From: Pseudorhizobium endolithicum | GTDB lineage: Bacteria > Pseudomonadota > Alphaproteobacteria > Rhizobiales > Rhizobiaceae | Direction of reading: 5' to 3' | Assembly (NCBI RefSeq): GCF_902153245.2 | Contig: NZ_CABFWF030000013.1 | Span: 78,836 to 142,835, forward strand | DNA: 64,000 nt | Program-made: the position numbers and the translations under genes | The notes under the pieces: generated by a model | What the model was told of the DNA's origin: nothing | Seen by the model: the letters and a program-made list of their open reading frames with translations, nothing else | Database searches by the model: none | Shown here: positions 28,154 to 37,853 of the stretch, in pieces | How positions within the stretch are numbered: the first letter of the stretch is position 1 | How the letters are laid out: each line of letters opens with the position of its first letter

Positions 28154-29216
28154 TGCGTCCTTCCTCGCGCATGATGGCGCGTAGATCGGATTCAACCATC
28201 TCGGCGACGAGATCACTAAAGGGTGTGACGTGCTGCCAGCCGAGTTTCTCGCGTGCCTTCTTCGGATCGCCCATGAGAAAGTCTACTTCCGTTGGCCGGA
28301 AATACCGAGGATCGACTTCGATGAGGGCCTTCCCACTTTTACGATCGAAGCCGACCTCGTGGACACCCTCCCCGTCCCATTCAATCGTTTTTCCCACGGC
28401 GTCGAAGGCCAGTTCAACGAACTCCCGAACGGTGTGAGCTTCCCCCGTTGCAAGAACATAATCGTCCGGCTTTTCCTGCTGCATAATACGCCACATCCCC
28501 TCCACATAGTCGCGAGCATGTCCCCAATCTCGCTTGGCATCAAGGTTTCCGAGGTAGAGTTTTTCCCTTAGGCCACGTTCAATGGCGGCAACCCCGCGGG
28601 TGATCTTTCGAGTCACAAAGGTTTCGCCGCGCAGCGGGCTTTCGTGATTGAAGAGAATGCCGTTGGAGGCATGGAAACCATAAGCCTCCCGATAATTTAC
28701 CGTCATCCAGTAGGCATAGAGCTTCGCAGCTGCATAGGGACTGCGAGGGTAAAAGGGTGTGGATTCGTGTTGAGGCGCATTTCCCATACCCCCAAACAAC
28801 TCAGATGTAGAAGCTTGATAGAAGCGGCAGCTTGTTCCCAGTTTTAAGATGCGCATCGCTTCCAGGACGCGAAGCGTGCCAAGCGCGTCGGAATTTGCCG
28901 TGTATTCCGGCGTCTCAAAACTCACCTGCACATGGCTTTGCGCTCCGAGATTATAGATCTCGTTGGGTTGCACATCCTGGATTACACGGCAAAGATTGGT
29001 CGCATCCGTCAGATCGCCAAAGTGCAAATGAAAGCGGACATCTGCAGCATGGGGATCTTGGTAGAGGTGATCTATACGTGCAGTGTTAAATGATGACGAC
29101 CTGCGTTTTAACCCATGGACGACATAACCTTTGGCGAGAAGCAGTTCGCTAAGATAGGCGCCATCTTGCCCCGTCACGCCAATTATCAGTGCGGTCTTGT
29201 CTGCCACCTGTACCAT
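28137..29216 (-). CDS. gmd: GDP-mannose 4,6-dehydratase
   Basis: A 359-residue NADP-dependent dehydratase making GDP-4-keto-6-deoxy-D-mannose from GDP-mannose. The nucleotide motif [15 protein letters not shown] is at residues 13-27, [15 protein letters not shown] follows near 38, the Tyr-Lys pair is in [12 protein letters not shown], and [14 protein letters not shown] is typical of Gmd. Length is normal for the family. The upstream 350 bp on this strand should contain the promoter of the gmd-fcl operon. Supply of GDP-mannose must come from genes outside the window. Confidence 0.95.
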   Translation of the reverse strand: MVQVADKTALIIGVTGQDGAYLSELLLAKGYVVHGLKRRSSSFNTARIDHLYQDPHAADVRFHLHFGDLTDATNLCRVIQDVQPNEIYNLGAQSHVQVSFETPEYTANSDALGTLRVLEAMRILKLGTSCRFYQASTSELFGGMGNAPQHESTPFYPRSPYAAAKLYAYWMTVNYREAYGFHASNGILFNHESPLRGETFVTRKITRGVAAIERGLREKLYLGNLDAKRDWGHARDYVEGMWRIMQQEKPDDYVLATGEAHTVREFVELAFDAVGKTIEWDGEGVHEVGFDRKSGKALIEVDPRYFRPTEVDFLMGDPKKAREKLGWQHVTPFSDLVAEMVESDLRAIMREEGRNDLFN

Positions 29217-29568
29217 CCCCGTTTAACCTCGTCACGTGTCCAGCATGATAATAGGCAGGTTGGACCTCCTTCGGCAGCTTATCCAAAGGGAGGGTACGAA
29301 CCGGCGCGCAGAGCCTTCATCTGCCTGCTTAAGCCAGCTTGGGCATAAGCTTCCACCAAACTACCCATCACCGGGGGAACGGAAGCATGAGGTGAATCGG
29401 CCGGCAACAAAACCTGCTCTTTGCGGATGCCGTCTGGATAAAGACTCGCACTCAATATGTGCAGTGGCAAAGCTCCCGCTACCACTATCGGATGAAGCAA
29501 AGGCGGATCGCGAATGAGTTTGCCTCGTGAGACAATAGCCTCGGTATCCTGTTGGGAAGGATCAAAAA
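29217..29568. other. Intergenic region between gmd and the DUF982 gene
   Basis: About 350 bp without a supportable gene. It separates divergent genes and probably holds the gmd-fcl promoter and that of the DUF982 gene. I see no clear hairpin or repeat. Confidence 0.4.
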
Positions 29569-29829
29569 ATGACCATCAATACTAAGGTCGGGCGAGAGGC
29601 TGTTTGGCGGCATCCGGTGGTTATACGCATAGGATACGGGATGAGAGAGCCCGTGCGTGGTCCTGCCGAAGCTTATCACTACCTCTCCTACCGCTGGCCG
29701 AGCGGCGAGTATGTTCATCTCGAGCTTGCTCGACAAAAGTGTCAGGCGGCAACAGAGCGAGGCGCATCTAGCGAAGAAGCGCGTGAGTTGTTTATTACGG
29801 CAGCGATGGAGGCGGAGGTTCTCGCCTAG
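29569..29829 (+). CDS. DUF982 domain protein
   Basis: An 86-residue protein matching the small rhizobial DUF982 family: W..PV near residue 13, GPAEAYHYLSYRWP near 31-44, then a Cys in LARQKCQAA and the helix ASSEEARELFITAAMEAEV. The family occurs in many copies in Rhizobiales and has no assigned function. An aggatc-type ribosome binding region precedes the ATG. It stands alone between gmd and a glycosyltransferase gene and is probably an independent transcript. Confidence 0.75.
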   Translation: MTINTKVGREAVWRHPVVIRIGYGMREPVRGPAEAYHYLSYRWPSGEYVHLELARQKCQAATERGASSEEARELFITAAMEAEVLA

Positions 29830-29910
29830 CCGACGGTCCGCCACGCGAAGCTCGCCCCTTGTGTCCCGCTCACGGCAGGTGGGATCGCTTTGAATATTCT
29901 TTGGGAGGAA

Positions 29911-30747
29911 ATGGTGATCTCGGTTTGCATTTTGACATTGAACGAGGAGCGCAATCTGCCCGCCTGCCTAGCCGCCTTGCGCTGGTGCGATGACATCGTT
30001 GTTGTCGACTCCTTTAGCACCGATCGGACTGTCGATATCGCGAAGAAGGCTGGAGCGCGTGTTTATCAACGTGCCTATGACAGCGAAAAAAACCAAAGGA
30101 TGTTCGCCCTCAAGGAGATTACCTACAAGTATGACTGGGTGTTCATGCCCGATGCCGACGAGATTGCGACAGACGAGTTAGTTGCCGAGATGCGCGCGAT
30201 TGCGGCTGATCCGACGCGACCAGAATCCTTTTTCCGTATCCGTTACAAGAACATGTTCATGGGTCGCTGGATCAAGCATAGCAGCCTTTATCCCACTTGG
30301 ATGACCCGTTTTTACAGGCCAGATCGCATCATTCGCTTTGATCGGGATGAACATGCGATCCCGGTTGGTGACGGCCCGGAAGGACGTCTTAACGAGCATT
30401 ATTTGCACTTCAGTTTCAATAACGGATTGCGCGCCTGGTATGAGAAGCACAACCGTTATTCCTGTTCTGAAGCCAAAGAGACATTTGAGAGCCATTGCGG
30501 CGCCGTGATCCCATGGCACAAGATATTGTCGACAAGGTCCGAAGTGCGTCGGCGTGGTCTGAAGTCCTTGTCAATGCGAATACCATTCCGGCCGACTGCA
30601 CGGTTTATTTACATGTATGTTTTGCGTGGCGGCTTCCTGGATGGGCTCGAGGGATATCACTACTGCAGGTTGATTGCCGCCTACGAATATATGATCGTGA
30701 TCAAGACGATGGAGATGGAGCGGCGAGCGCAGGGATTGCCCGTGTAG
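29911..30747 (+). CDS. GT2-family glycosyltransferase (WaaE/KdtX-like)
   Basis: A GT-A fold family 2 glycosyltransferase of about 278 residues. The start region ISVCILTLNEERNLPACL, the donor-binding Asp pair in DDIVVVDSFSTDRTVDIAKK and the metal-binding DADE in VFMPDADEI are clear. The whole matches the lipopolysaccharide core beta-1,4-glucosyltransferase-like branch. ATG 29911, GTG 29914 and TTG 29890 are all possible starts; the ATG or GTG gives the family N-terminus. It would transfer a hexose on the cytoplasmic face. It is convergent with the glycosyltransferase gene at 30797. Confidence 0.85.
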   Translation: MVISVCILTLNEERNLPACLAALRWCDDIVVVDSFSTDRTVDIAKKAGARVYQRAYDSEKNQRMFALKEITYKYDWVFMPDADEIATDELVAEMRAIAADPTRPESFFRIRYKNMFMGRWIKHSSLYPTWMTRFYRPDRIIRFDRDEHAIPVGDGPEGRLNEHYLHFSFNNGLRAWYEKHNRYSCSEAKETFESHCGAVIPWHKILSTRSEVRRRGLKSLSMRIPFRPTARFIYMYVLRGGFLDGLEGYHYCRLIAAYEYMIVIKTMEMERRAQGLPV

Positions 30748-30796
30748 AGCCGAAGTGCCAAAGGTTCTATTTGATGCGGAAAGCCCCGCTTCCTGA

Positions 30797-32026
30797 TCAA
30801 ACCGCCGACCCGGCCGCCGTCTCGGATGTGGTCGAGGACGGCGCTTGGGGTTTATGATCGTGGCCACGGTCGGTATATTTTGAATAGTTGCGCAAAGTTG
30901 CGTTTGCTATTGCAGGCCAGACATAGTTCTCCATGACAAGCTGGCGACCGTTCTGACCCATCGCCCTCGCCATTGCGGTATCTTCCAGCACTGTCTTCAG
31001 TGCGAAAGCGACCTCCCTTGGTTGGGCTGGCACAACAAGCCCGGCTTTCTGGGCGCTCACCTCTGGAAAATGACAGCTTTCCGTGATCACCACCGGAATG
31101 GCGCAGGCAAGGGCTTCAGTGATCGCTATGCTGAAGCCCTCCTGTCTGCTTGGCAGGCAAAAACAATGTGCATCGTTCAAAGCTGCGAGTTTATCCTGGC
31201 CGTATAATGGCCCAACCATGTGAACGCGCTGTTCTAGTCCGGCCTCTCTGATAAGCTGAGCAAATTCGTCCTCCGCCCCATCAGGCGGCCCTGCTACGAC
31301 GAGATCCACATCCAGTAGAACGGGAGCAAGAACGGCAAAAGCACCGGCCAAGATATCCAGCCCCTTTTTGAAATGCAGACGAGACAAAAACAGGATGTAT
31401 CGCCTATGCGACGCTAGTCCGATCTTTTGTTGAAAGCTTCCCTTCGGAGGCATTTCCCCGAATTCTTGCGGGAAAATACCGTTGGGAATGATCGCAGCAG
31501 GCGCGGCCAACTTGAGCGGCTTCATCAATTCCACCTCGTCAGCATTAAGCGCGTGTAGGAAGGCAGCCGAGTCCAACATCCGGCGGTAACCGAGCAGAAA
31601 AGCCAAGCGCTTCTTCAACCTCTTCTGCTCCATGCTCCAGACGTCGAGCATTCCTGATGTGCAGATGCAGTAGGGGACTTTTCGCTGCCTTCCCATGGAG
31701 GCTGCCCATAGTAGGAAAGGGTCCCACACTCCATGAAGATGAAGGAAGGACGCGTTTTCGAGCACCATATGGAGCCTCTTCAGGCCGCGAAGGCAAAGAA
31801 GTCTCTCGAGCATTCGAGCCTCAGGTATTATGTGCCAGTTGATACCATCGAATGCTGGTATGTTCCCTCCAAGGGTAAGCACTTGCTTGGCCACGTCGGT
31901 GTTGCAATAGCTAACGATGTGAACGTCATGCCCAAGCGCAGCCTGTGCGGCAGCAATCCTCTGTACAACGGCTTGGGGGCCTCCAAATTTCGGGTCGATG
32001 GATGCGATGACATGGACGATCTTCAT
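30797..32026 (-). CDS. GT4-family glycosyltransferase
   Basis: A 409-residue GT-B glycosyltransferase. The N-terminus MKIVHVIASIDPKFGGPQAV has the GGP motif of this subgroup, HGVWDPFLLWA follows near residue 98, and the donor-binding domain contains FLSRLHFKKGLDILAGAF and the EX7E element SRQEGFSIAITEALACAIPVV. It resembles the PssF/WelB type of EPS glycosyltransferases. It is transcribed away from the IS481 fragment that follows. Acceptor and donor are unknown. Confidence 0.87.
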   Translation of the reverse strand: MKIVHVIASIDPKFGGPQAVVQRIAAAQAALGHDVHIVSYCNTDVAKQVLTLGGNIPAFDGINWHIIPEARMLERLLCLRGLKRLHMVLENASFLHLHGVWDPFLLWAASMGRQRKVPYCICTSGMLDVWSMEQKRLKKRLAFLLGYRRMLDSAAFLHALNADEVELMKPLKLAAPAAIIPNGIFPQEFGEMPPKGSFQQKIGLASHRRYILFLSRLHFKKGLDILAGAFAVLAPVLLDVDLVVAGPPDGAEDEFAQLIREAGLEQRVHMVGPLYGQDKLAALNDAHCFCLPSRQEGFSIAITEALACAIPVVITESCHFPEVSAQKAGLVVPAQPREVAFALKTVLEDTAMARAMGQNGRQLVMENYVWPAIANATLRNYSKYTDRGHDHKPQAPSSTTSETAAGSAV

Positions 32027-32158
32027 GACGTTTCACCGGTTCCGCTCACATGCTATTGTGCAAAGGGGAGACGGTCTTACAACTTAGCCAAAAGCGCTAG
32101 TTAGATGTTTCATCCCGGATTTGAGGGTGCATTATTTCCCAGAAATGGCGGATGCACG

Positions 32159-32368
32159 GTGGGACAGGTTTTACACGGCGACGCCACGACGACAGAGGCG
32201 GTTCGTCGAGAGATACCGCATAGTCAAGAGAGCCTGAGGGGCCTCGCCAGGCGTTACGGCATCAACCAGAACACCGTCGCGAAGTGGAAGAAGCAATCAT
32301 CGTCGCCTAGGTTCCGACCGGGCCGAAGGACGCCGACTATCGCAAACAGATTAGCCACATTGATTTAA
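32159..32368 (+). pseudogene. IS481-type transposase N-terminal fragment
   Basis: The reading VGQVLHGDATTTEAVRREI with HSQESLRGLARRYGINQNTV and AKWKK is the N-terminal helix-turn-helix of a rhizobial IS481-type transposase. The frame is then lost within a few codons and no DDE catalytic domain follows. Upstream sequence (32105-32155) may be the residual left end of the element. Confidence 0.7.
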
Positions 32369-32393
32369 AATTTCCCTCGATTCGTACTGGTTG

Positions 32394-32819
32394 CTATAGA
32401 TCTTTAGCCATTCGCCCCAGGCCAAACTGTTTTGCTAGATTGGATCGTGTCTCCGCATAGCTAGGTGCGACCATGGGATAGGACGCCGGAAGCTGCCATT
32501 TGGTACGATACTGCTCAGGCGTCATGTTGTGACGTTTCATCAGATGGCGCCGCAGTGACTTAAAGCGGAGCCCATCCTCTAGACAGGTGATGCAGCCGGG
32601 TTCCACTGACTTCCTTATCGCAACAGCCGGTTTTTGAGAGCTCTCTGGGAGTTCAGCTTCGACCACCTCCGATGATCTGGCGAGGGCGTCGCGGACCTGT
32701 ACGATGAGAGCCGGCAATTCTTGCAAACTGACGGCATTTTTACTCACGTAAGCTACCACGACAGTGGCAGTAAGTTCAGCCATCTGATCTGCATGGTCGG
32801 CTCGGCTTGACTCATCCAT
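32394..32819 (-). CDS. MucR/Ros-family zinc-finger transcriptional regulator
   Basis: A 141-residue regulator of the Ros/MucR family. The N-terminal half (ELTATVVVAYVSKNAVSLQEL) is typical; the zinc finger is CITCLEDGLRFKSLRRHLMKRH at residues about 80-101, with the Cys2His2 spacing of Ros, followed by MTPEQYRTKWQLPASYPMVAPSYAETRSNLAK. MucR proteins bind AT-rich DNA and control exopolysaccharide genes and motility in rhizobia, so this copy is a likely local regulator of the island. The ATG at 32819 has a good site (gggaggcaaaccc). Whether it is the core MucR or an extra copy cannot be told from this window. Confidence 0.9.
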   Translation of the reverse strand: MDESSRADHADQMAELTATVVVAYVSKNAVSLQELPALIVQVRDALARSSEVVEAELPESSQKPAVAIRKSVEPGCITCLEDGLRFKSLRRHLMKRHNMTPEQYRTKWQLPASYPMVAPSYAETRSNLAKQFGLGRMAKDL

Positions 32820-32834
32820 GGGTTTGCCTCCCAT

Positions 32835-33530
32835 AGTTCTATCGTGGCAGATGAAGAAAATCCCAGACCTTGGTTTGCGAGGAGCCCGACGATGACATCA
32901 ATTATCCTGTCCGCCTAACGTGGCTTGTGCATCCTCTTCCAAGGAAGACGGCATTTGCTAAGTTCTAGCACGGCTTCGTTTGCGACTCGCCTGTACTTTC
33001 GGCTTCTGAGGTCCAACATTCGGCGCGTCCCATTCGTCAACCATTGTCGAAGATCCGCAGTGAAGAACCTGGTTTCGGGTTCACTGATATGATGATTTGC
33101 ATTGAGCTGCTGAAGACTCTCGGACTTACAAGCCTACTGGCGGTCGACAACGTCGCCATTCCGTTGCGCAACGTCGCGTGGTAGCCACGAGACCTGTGAC
33201 CCAAGCTACTGCTTTTGGAAGGTTGCGTTATTCAGAAGCAAGTGTAGTTGATAAACCCTGCCTTTACGAACTGGGCAGCACCACATGAAGAACTACTTCA
33301 GACGCGTTGCAAGCAGAGCGCTCAGCGAACTCGCACACACTGCTCCCGGCCAATGCCCCCAGCAAGCCTGTGCTTGAGCCTTTCTGCTTATGCCGACTGT
33401 CCGGTCGAAAGGGGGGCAGTTCACCGATCGAAAAGGGGTGCAGTTCACCTTCACGTCCATCCGGTGGAGACTTTGGCGAGACTAGGCACTCCGCCACTCA
33501 CCCGATTGCCGTGAGGATTAGCAAGAAGGC
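32835..33530. other. Non-coding region with a short tandem repeat
   Basis: About 700 bp with no supportable gene. It carries two imperfect copies of a 23-24-nt unit at 33403-33425 and 33426-33449, each ending in gcagttcacc, which may be the edge of a lost insertion sequence. It is flanked by an IS481 fragment and a MucR-like gene on one side and a glycosyltransferase gene on the other. Confidence 0.45.
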
Positions 33531-34508
33531 TCACGAAGCAACCATTTTCTTGCTCGACCACATCTGCTTGAGGCGGTGTGACATCCGGGTCTTGCGCCAA
33601 GCGTAACCCAACGGTGGAAGGACGATGCAGGCCGGTCGCAGCGCGACAGCCTGCTTTGCAAGTTCAGGGGCGCCGGGCTGCCGCTGTATCAAGTGCGAGA
33701 TCGCAGCCCAATATGCTCGGTCACTCAAACATCGCTTTGCATCATCAAATAAGGACTTGGCGTCAGGCAAGCTTGCACCGAATCCCGCGAAAAAACTCTC
33801 GAACGCCGCTTCGGCTGCTCGGTTCCAGTGCAGGACGTCGGCGAGGATAGCTGATCGATTCTCCCCGTGCAGCCGCACAATGGCCAGCACATCATCGAGC
33901 TCGACTACCGCCCCAATCGCTGCGAGGCGCATCCACATTTCCATATCGTCCGTATGCTGCAGGTCCTGGCAGTAATGGCCCGCGGCTTTTTGGGCAGCCG
34001 TTCGTACCACAGCCAACGGTCCACCGACGAGATTGCGTCCGCTCCTGCATGTGGCCCGAAGAAAATCTGTGCCGCTCCAATAGCGCAGGCATCCAGCCCC
34101 TTGCGGTTTGAGCGCAGCCGGCCTCGGGGAACCCTCTTCAACGAAGAGCGTTCCACCAAATGCAAGGCTCGCGTCCCGGTGGCGGTCAAGTGCGTTGATC
34201 GCCCTTTGGAGCGCTCCATCCGCTAAATAGTCATCGGAGCACAAGATGACAAAATACTCCGATTGAGCCCAATCAACGGCTGCGTTGAATGATGCATGCT
34301 GACCGAGATTCGTTGTCCGAAGGCACAGCTCTACGTTTGGGTCGCGTTCCGCAAGGCGACGTGCGATAGCGGCGCTGTCATCCGTGGAAGCGTTGTCAAT
34401 TATGAGGATCCGGATGCCATCGATGCCCTGCCGGTAAATACTGTTGACACAGGACTGCAGAAACCGGCCGTAGTTGTAGTTCGGTACCGCTACGTCGATG
34501 CGCGCCAT
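33531..34508 (-). CDS. GT2-family glycosyltransferase
   Basis: A 325-residue GT-A family 2 glycosyltransferase. The start MARIDVAVPNYNYGRFLQSC, the nucleotide-binding segment ILIIDNASTDDSAAIARRLA, the metal-binding motif VILCSDDYLADG and the acceptor-site QHTDDMEMWMRLAAIG are all present. It lies 23 bp downstream of the flippase gene on the same strand, so the two form an operon. The sugar donor is unknown. Confidence 0.88.
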   Translation of the reverse strand: MARIDVAVPNYNYGRFLQSCVNSIYRQGIDGIRILIIDNASTDDSAAIARRLAERDPNVELCLRTTNLGQHASFNAAVDWAQSEYFVILCSDDYLADGALQRAINALDRHRDASLAFGGTLFVEEGSPRPAALKPQGAGCLRYWSGTDFLRATCRSGRNLVGGPLAVVRTAAQKAAGHYCQDLQHTDDMEMWMRLAAIGAVVELDDVLAIVRLHGENRSAILADVLHWNRAAEAAFESFFAGFGASLPDAKSLFDDAKRCLSDRAYWAAISHLIQRQPGAPELAKQAVALRPACIVLPPLGYAWRKTRMSHRLKQMWSSKKMVAS

Positions 34509-34531
34509 CTCGGTTTCACCCTCATCCTGCT

Positions 34532-36034
34532 TCAGTTGGCACTTCTACCAAGCCAAATTGCTCTTCCACGGACCCATTTGCCGCTATCCTCCAAGAGCGC
34601 CGAGATTTCATTGAGGAAGGCGTGACCGGACAAAACTAGCCCCACATACCACCCCACAAGAGCAAACGCGCATGCGTAGATTGCTTCAACAAGGGAGAAT
34701 TGCAGTTCATACTGCAGATACGCAGACATCAATAACGGGCCGACGACCGTGCAGGCAGAAACGAGTGCGCTCGGCCAAAGGACTTGGAAAAGGTCCATCC
34801 AGCTAAAATAGACGTAGCGGCGCACATAGATCAATGCAATCAGCATTTGCAGTGGCAGGCTGATGAACTGACTGTAGGCGATCGCCATGAGGCCCAGAAA
34901 GGCTGCAGCACACGATATGGCTGCGGCAAGCGAACGGCAGATGATGTTGAACATGAAGGCAGGTCTGTTGGCACCTAACCCGATCAGCAGCGGGTACGTC
35001 AGGACATTGGGAAACCAGAACAATGCTGACAATGCCAGGATCCGCGCAACCGGCGTAACCTCTTCCCACCCGGGTCCAAGCAATAGATCAACGAGGGGCG
35101 CCGCCAGGAACGCCACCATCAACAGCGCGGGCCAATAGACGACAGTGATCGAACTGATCGCACCCAAGAAGGACTTACGTATATCAACTTTCTCTCGCAC
35201 TGCGGCCGCAAGAGCCGGAAAGGCCACGGTGAACACCCCGGAAAGGACGACGCGGTCCGCAAGATTGGATATTGTAACCGCCCGGCTATATTTGCCGACT
35301 TCAGCCGTCGACATAATACCTCCCAGGATCAAATTCGGCAGCGCATTATAGAACTGGTCAACCACGTTGGTGGCGCCTTTGTAGCGTCCGAACTCTGCAA
35401 CTTTGGTAAGAGATTGGAGCGACGGCTTGAAGCTCCACCAGTCTTGTCGGATAGCAAGTGTTAGGCTTGCGGTGATGCAGGCCCCTGCGATCGCACCCAG
35501 AGAAAAGCTGACCACCCCCCAGCCGAGAACAGCCAAGTAGATGGTGATCAACGCAGTTGCGAGTGTCGCGGCGGTTTTTATCATCGTAATCTTGCCGAAC
35601 ATCATGTCTCGCCGGAAGAGGCTCATCCCTGGACGCGACAAGCTCTCGATCACAGTCGCGCCGATCATCAACAAGAAAAACGTCTTCAAGATTTCACTTT
35701 CGAAGAAGACGGAAAGCCAAGGCAAAGCGAAGAAAAGCAGCGCGGCCAGCATTATCGTGCCGATGATCATTAATGTCATAGCAGTGCAGACGTCCTGACG
35801 CTTGACCGTATCCAATTGGATGAGGAAGTCGCACGTTGCAAACTCGCGCAACGAGAAGATCAAGGTGACCACGCCCATTCCGACAACCGAAAGCCCGATT
35901 TCGGCAGGTGTCATCAAGTGGGAAACGACGGCAACGGTTATGAAACTTATGATGAGAGCGAGATACTCTCCCAGCGTCGCAAAAAGAAATGCGTTGCGGA
36001 CACCTCTCATGATTCCCAGCGCTCCAGCGAACAT
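34532..36034 (-). CDS. Wzx-type polysaccharide flippase
   Basis: A roughly 500-residue polytopic membrane protein of the MOP superfamily (PST/MATE-like). The N-terminal signature FATLGEYLALIISFITVAV plus SHLMTPAEIGLSVV, and regularly spaced hydrophobic segments to the C-terminus (about 12-14), identify it. It would move the undecaprenyl-linked repeat unit across the inner membrane. The ATG at 36034 has an AGAGG site upstream; the frame is open to 36175 but the extra N-terminus lacks hydrophobic pattern. It is the upstream gene of a two-gene operon with the glycosyltransferase at 33531. Confidence 0.87.
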   Translation of the reverse strand: MFAGALGIMRGVRNAFLFATLGEYLALIISFITVAVVSHLMTPAEIGLSVVGMGVVTLIFSLREFATCDFLIQLDTVKRQDVCTAMTLMIIGTIMLAALLFFALPWLSVFFESEILKTFFLLMIGATVIESLSRPGMSLFRRDMMFGKITMIKTAATLATALITIYLAVLGWGVVSFSLGAIAGACITASLTLAIRQDWWSFKPSLQSLTKVAEFGRYKGATNVVDQFYNALPNLILGGIMSTAEVGKYSRAVTISNLADRVVLSGVFTVAFPALAAAVREKVDIRKSFLGAISSITVVYWPALLMVAFLAAPLVDLLLGPGWEEVTPVARILALSALFWFPNVLTYPLLIGLGANRPAFMFNIICRSLAAAISCAAAFLGLMAIAYSQFISLPLQMLIALIYVRRYVYFSWMDLFQVLWPSALVSACTVVGPLLMSAYLQYELQFSLVEAIYACAFALVGWYVGLVLSGHAFLNEISALLEDSGKWVRGRAIWLGRSAN

Positions 36035-36603
36035 GCAGCCTCTAAGATACGGCATACGATCGCCAAGAGAACGTGAACTTAGGGCGTAGATCTCCAGGGC
36101 CAGTCCAGCTCTGTGCGTTTGGGCGGAATCACCTTGTGCTTCAGCCTTGGAATACCTCTGACCGGTTTCAGCCAACTGCTCGGTGCCACTTCACCCACGA
36201 GCGCCTTCATGGTCGACTGTTCAGCGAGTATCTCGTCACAGCCCCTGGCCGTTTTGATGAGGTCTGGACGGAACATCTCGCTGCACGCGAAGCATACGTG
36301 TCGCGGCGCGCCGGCAACCATTCACTGCCGTTGTCACTGAGCTCTTCAATCTGTGGCAGAGGACGATGCCCGGTCATCGTCCGCAGTAAGCGCCGCGGTA
36401 CGGGCTCTTCGTTGTGATCGTCTTTCTAGCTTCCAGCTGAGCGGAACGTTGATCACTGCCTCCAATCGCACTCGACTGCTGAAAGCTAGCGACGGGGATC
36501 CTGCACCCTCACTCCAATCCCAGAGACGGCTGAGATGGAGCGTCGGTTAACGGAAGGTGAGAAAACTGTTCTTCAGTCCAATCTGGTCGCTGCGTAAGGA
36601 GCT
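36035..36603. other. Intergenic region upstream of the flippase
   Basis: No gene is supportable. Open frames on both strands near 36080-36420 have no recognisable motif and look like decayed sequence. The flippase promoter should lie at its left side. Confidence 0.4.
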
Positions 36604-37356
36604 TTAAGCCGCAGATCGTCCGGCCAACTGATCGACGAAGACGCGGTTGCGCCCAAGTTCCTTGGCCCGATAAAGATTCTGATCCGCCCGCGACATTAGG
36701 TGCTCTAAAGTATCTTGACCGGCGCTGATGCTGATGCCGATACTCACCGTGATGACCTTGTCTACCAGTCCGCTCGCCGGCCCGACCGTATCCTGAACCT
36801 TGAGCCTGATCCGTTCCGCCACTTCTGCGGCTGCTCGCCAGCTTGCTCCTGCTAAGAAGATGGCGAACTCCTCCCCACCGATACGCGCGGACACGTCCCG
36901 TTCCCCGACCACCTCCGTAATGGTCTTGGCGATATTCTTCAGGACAGCGTCACCGGCGGCATGCCCGAAGGCGTCGTTAACAGACTTGAAATGATCGGCA
37001 TCAATGAACAACAGCGCCCCGCGCCCATCCGGTTGGTCGAGAAAGCACGACGCACCCTCAAAAAACGCAGAACGGTTACCAAGGCCGGTCAAATGGTCGG
37101 TGCGAGCGCTCTGCTCCAGTCTGATCGTCATCATGGCAAGCTTTAGCTGCTGCCCCAGGAAGAAGTAGGCGATCGGGAATCCTACCAGCAGTGTGATGAT
37201 CGTGGTCAATACCAGATCCAAAATCAGCCGGTCGGTGAAGAAGATACCGTAAAAGATCAGCGTTAGCAGGTCTGCTCCAAGGACGGCGGCGGCCACAACC
37301 CAGCATGTCTGCAGGATCAGCGGCAGGCGCCCGAAAGTCGTCATAACGTCATTCAT
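36604..37356 (-). CDS. Membrane-bound diguanylate cyclase (GGDEF)
   Basis: A 250-residue protein with two membrane segments near residues 17-37 and 44-68, and a GGDEF domain from about 85. The active-site motif reads RIGGEEFAIFLA (GGEEF form), preceded by the DHLTGLGNRSAFFEG and IDADHFKSVNDAFGHAAGD elements, so catalysis is expected. No RxxD inhibitory-site motif is placed five residues before it. It would make cyclic di-GMP from GTP. Cyclic di-GMP promotes exopolysaccharide synthesis in many rhizobia, and the location beside an EPS island fits that; the IS5 element lies only 120 bp downstream of its start. Confidence 0.9.
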   Translation of the reverse strand: MNDVMTTFGRLPLILQTCWVVAAAVLGADLLTLIFYGIFFTDRLILDLVLTTIITLLVGFPIAYFFLGQQLKLAMMTIRLEQSARTDHLTGLGNRSAFFEGASCFLDQPDGRGALLFIDADHFKSVNDAFGHAAGDAVLKNIAKTITEVVGERDVSARIGGEEFAIFLAGASWRAAAEVAERIRLKVQDTVGPASGLVDKVITVSIGISISAGQDTLEHLMSRADQNLYRAKELGRNRVFVDQLAGRSAA

Positions 37357-37493
37357 TAAAAAGAACCTGCTAATGTCGAAAACTACGCTAGTCGCAGGTT
37401 ATGAATTTACTTTTACTCCGAACATCACGTCCCGCATCCTGCAAGAAGCGGCGGGAAGCGTAGGGACATCAACATGCTAGGGTTCAGACTCAA

Positions 37494-37853
37494 TCATAGC
37501 CAGAACGCGACGAGGGTGGCCAAGGCGACTGCGGAGAGGAAGTTTCTGGCAAGCTTGTCGTAACGCGTTGCGACGCGTCGGAAGTCTTTCAGTCGGCAGA
37601 AGGCGTTCTCGATGAGGTGGCGGCTCTTATAGCGTTCGCGGTCGTATCGGATCGGCCTTGTGCGATTTGAACGGCCAGGTATCACGGGGACGATTGCGGA
37701 CTGGCGCAGTCGCTTTCGCAGACTGTTGGCGTCATATCCCTTGTCCGCAAGGAGATATCGCGCACCCTTCAGACCAGCCAGCAAGTGTGGCGCGACCGGG
37801 CTGTCTGCTGCATTGCCACCGGTCAGCATGAATGCAAAAGGGCGACCGATCAC
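37494..37853 (-). CDS. IS5-family transposase, second frame
   Basis: Encodes the C-terminal half of the transposase: LLADKGYDANSLRKRLRQ with the second catalytic Asp, then SRHLIENAFCRLKDFRRVAT with the catalytic Glu. It is expected to be translated as a fusion with the first frame through a -1 shift; conserved sequence between the frames (TTKIHVLTDVIGRPFAF) is recovered in this frame upstream of its first start codon. Confidence 0.85.
   Translation of the reverse strand: MIGRPFAFMLTGGNAADSPVAPHLLAGLKGARYLLADKGYDANSLRKRLRQSAIVPVIPGRSNRTRPIRYDRERYKSRHLIENAFCRLKDFRRVATRYDKLARNFLSAVALATLVAFWL

Noticed and set aside
33403..33449. CRISPR-like array
   Set aside because: Only two adjacent imperfect 23-24-nt units, with no spacers between them and no cas genes in the window.
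36079..36321. IS66-type transposase remnant
   Set aside because: A Cys-x-x-Cys reading caught the eye, but the surrounding residues do not match the IS66 zinc domain or any other transposase.
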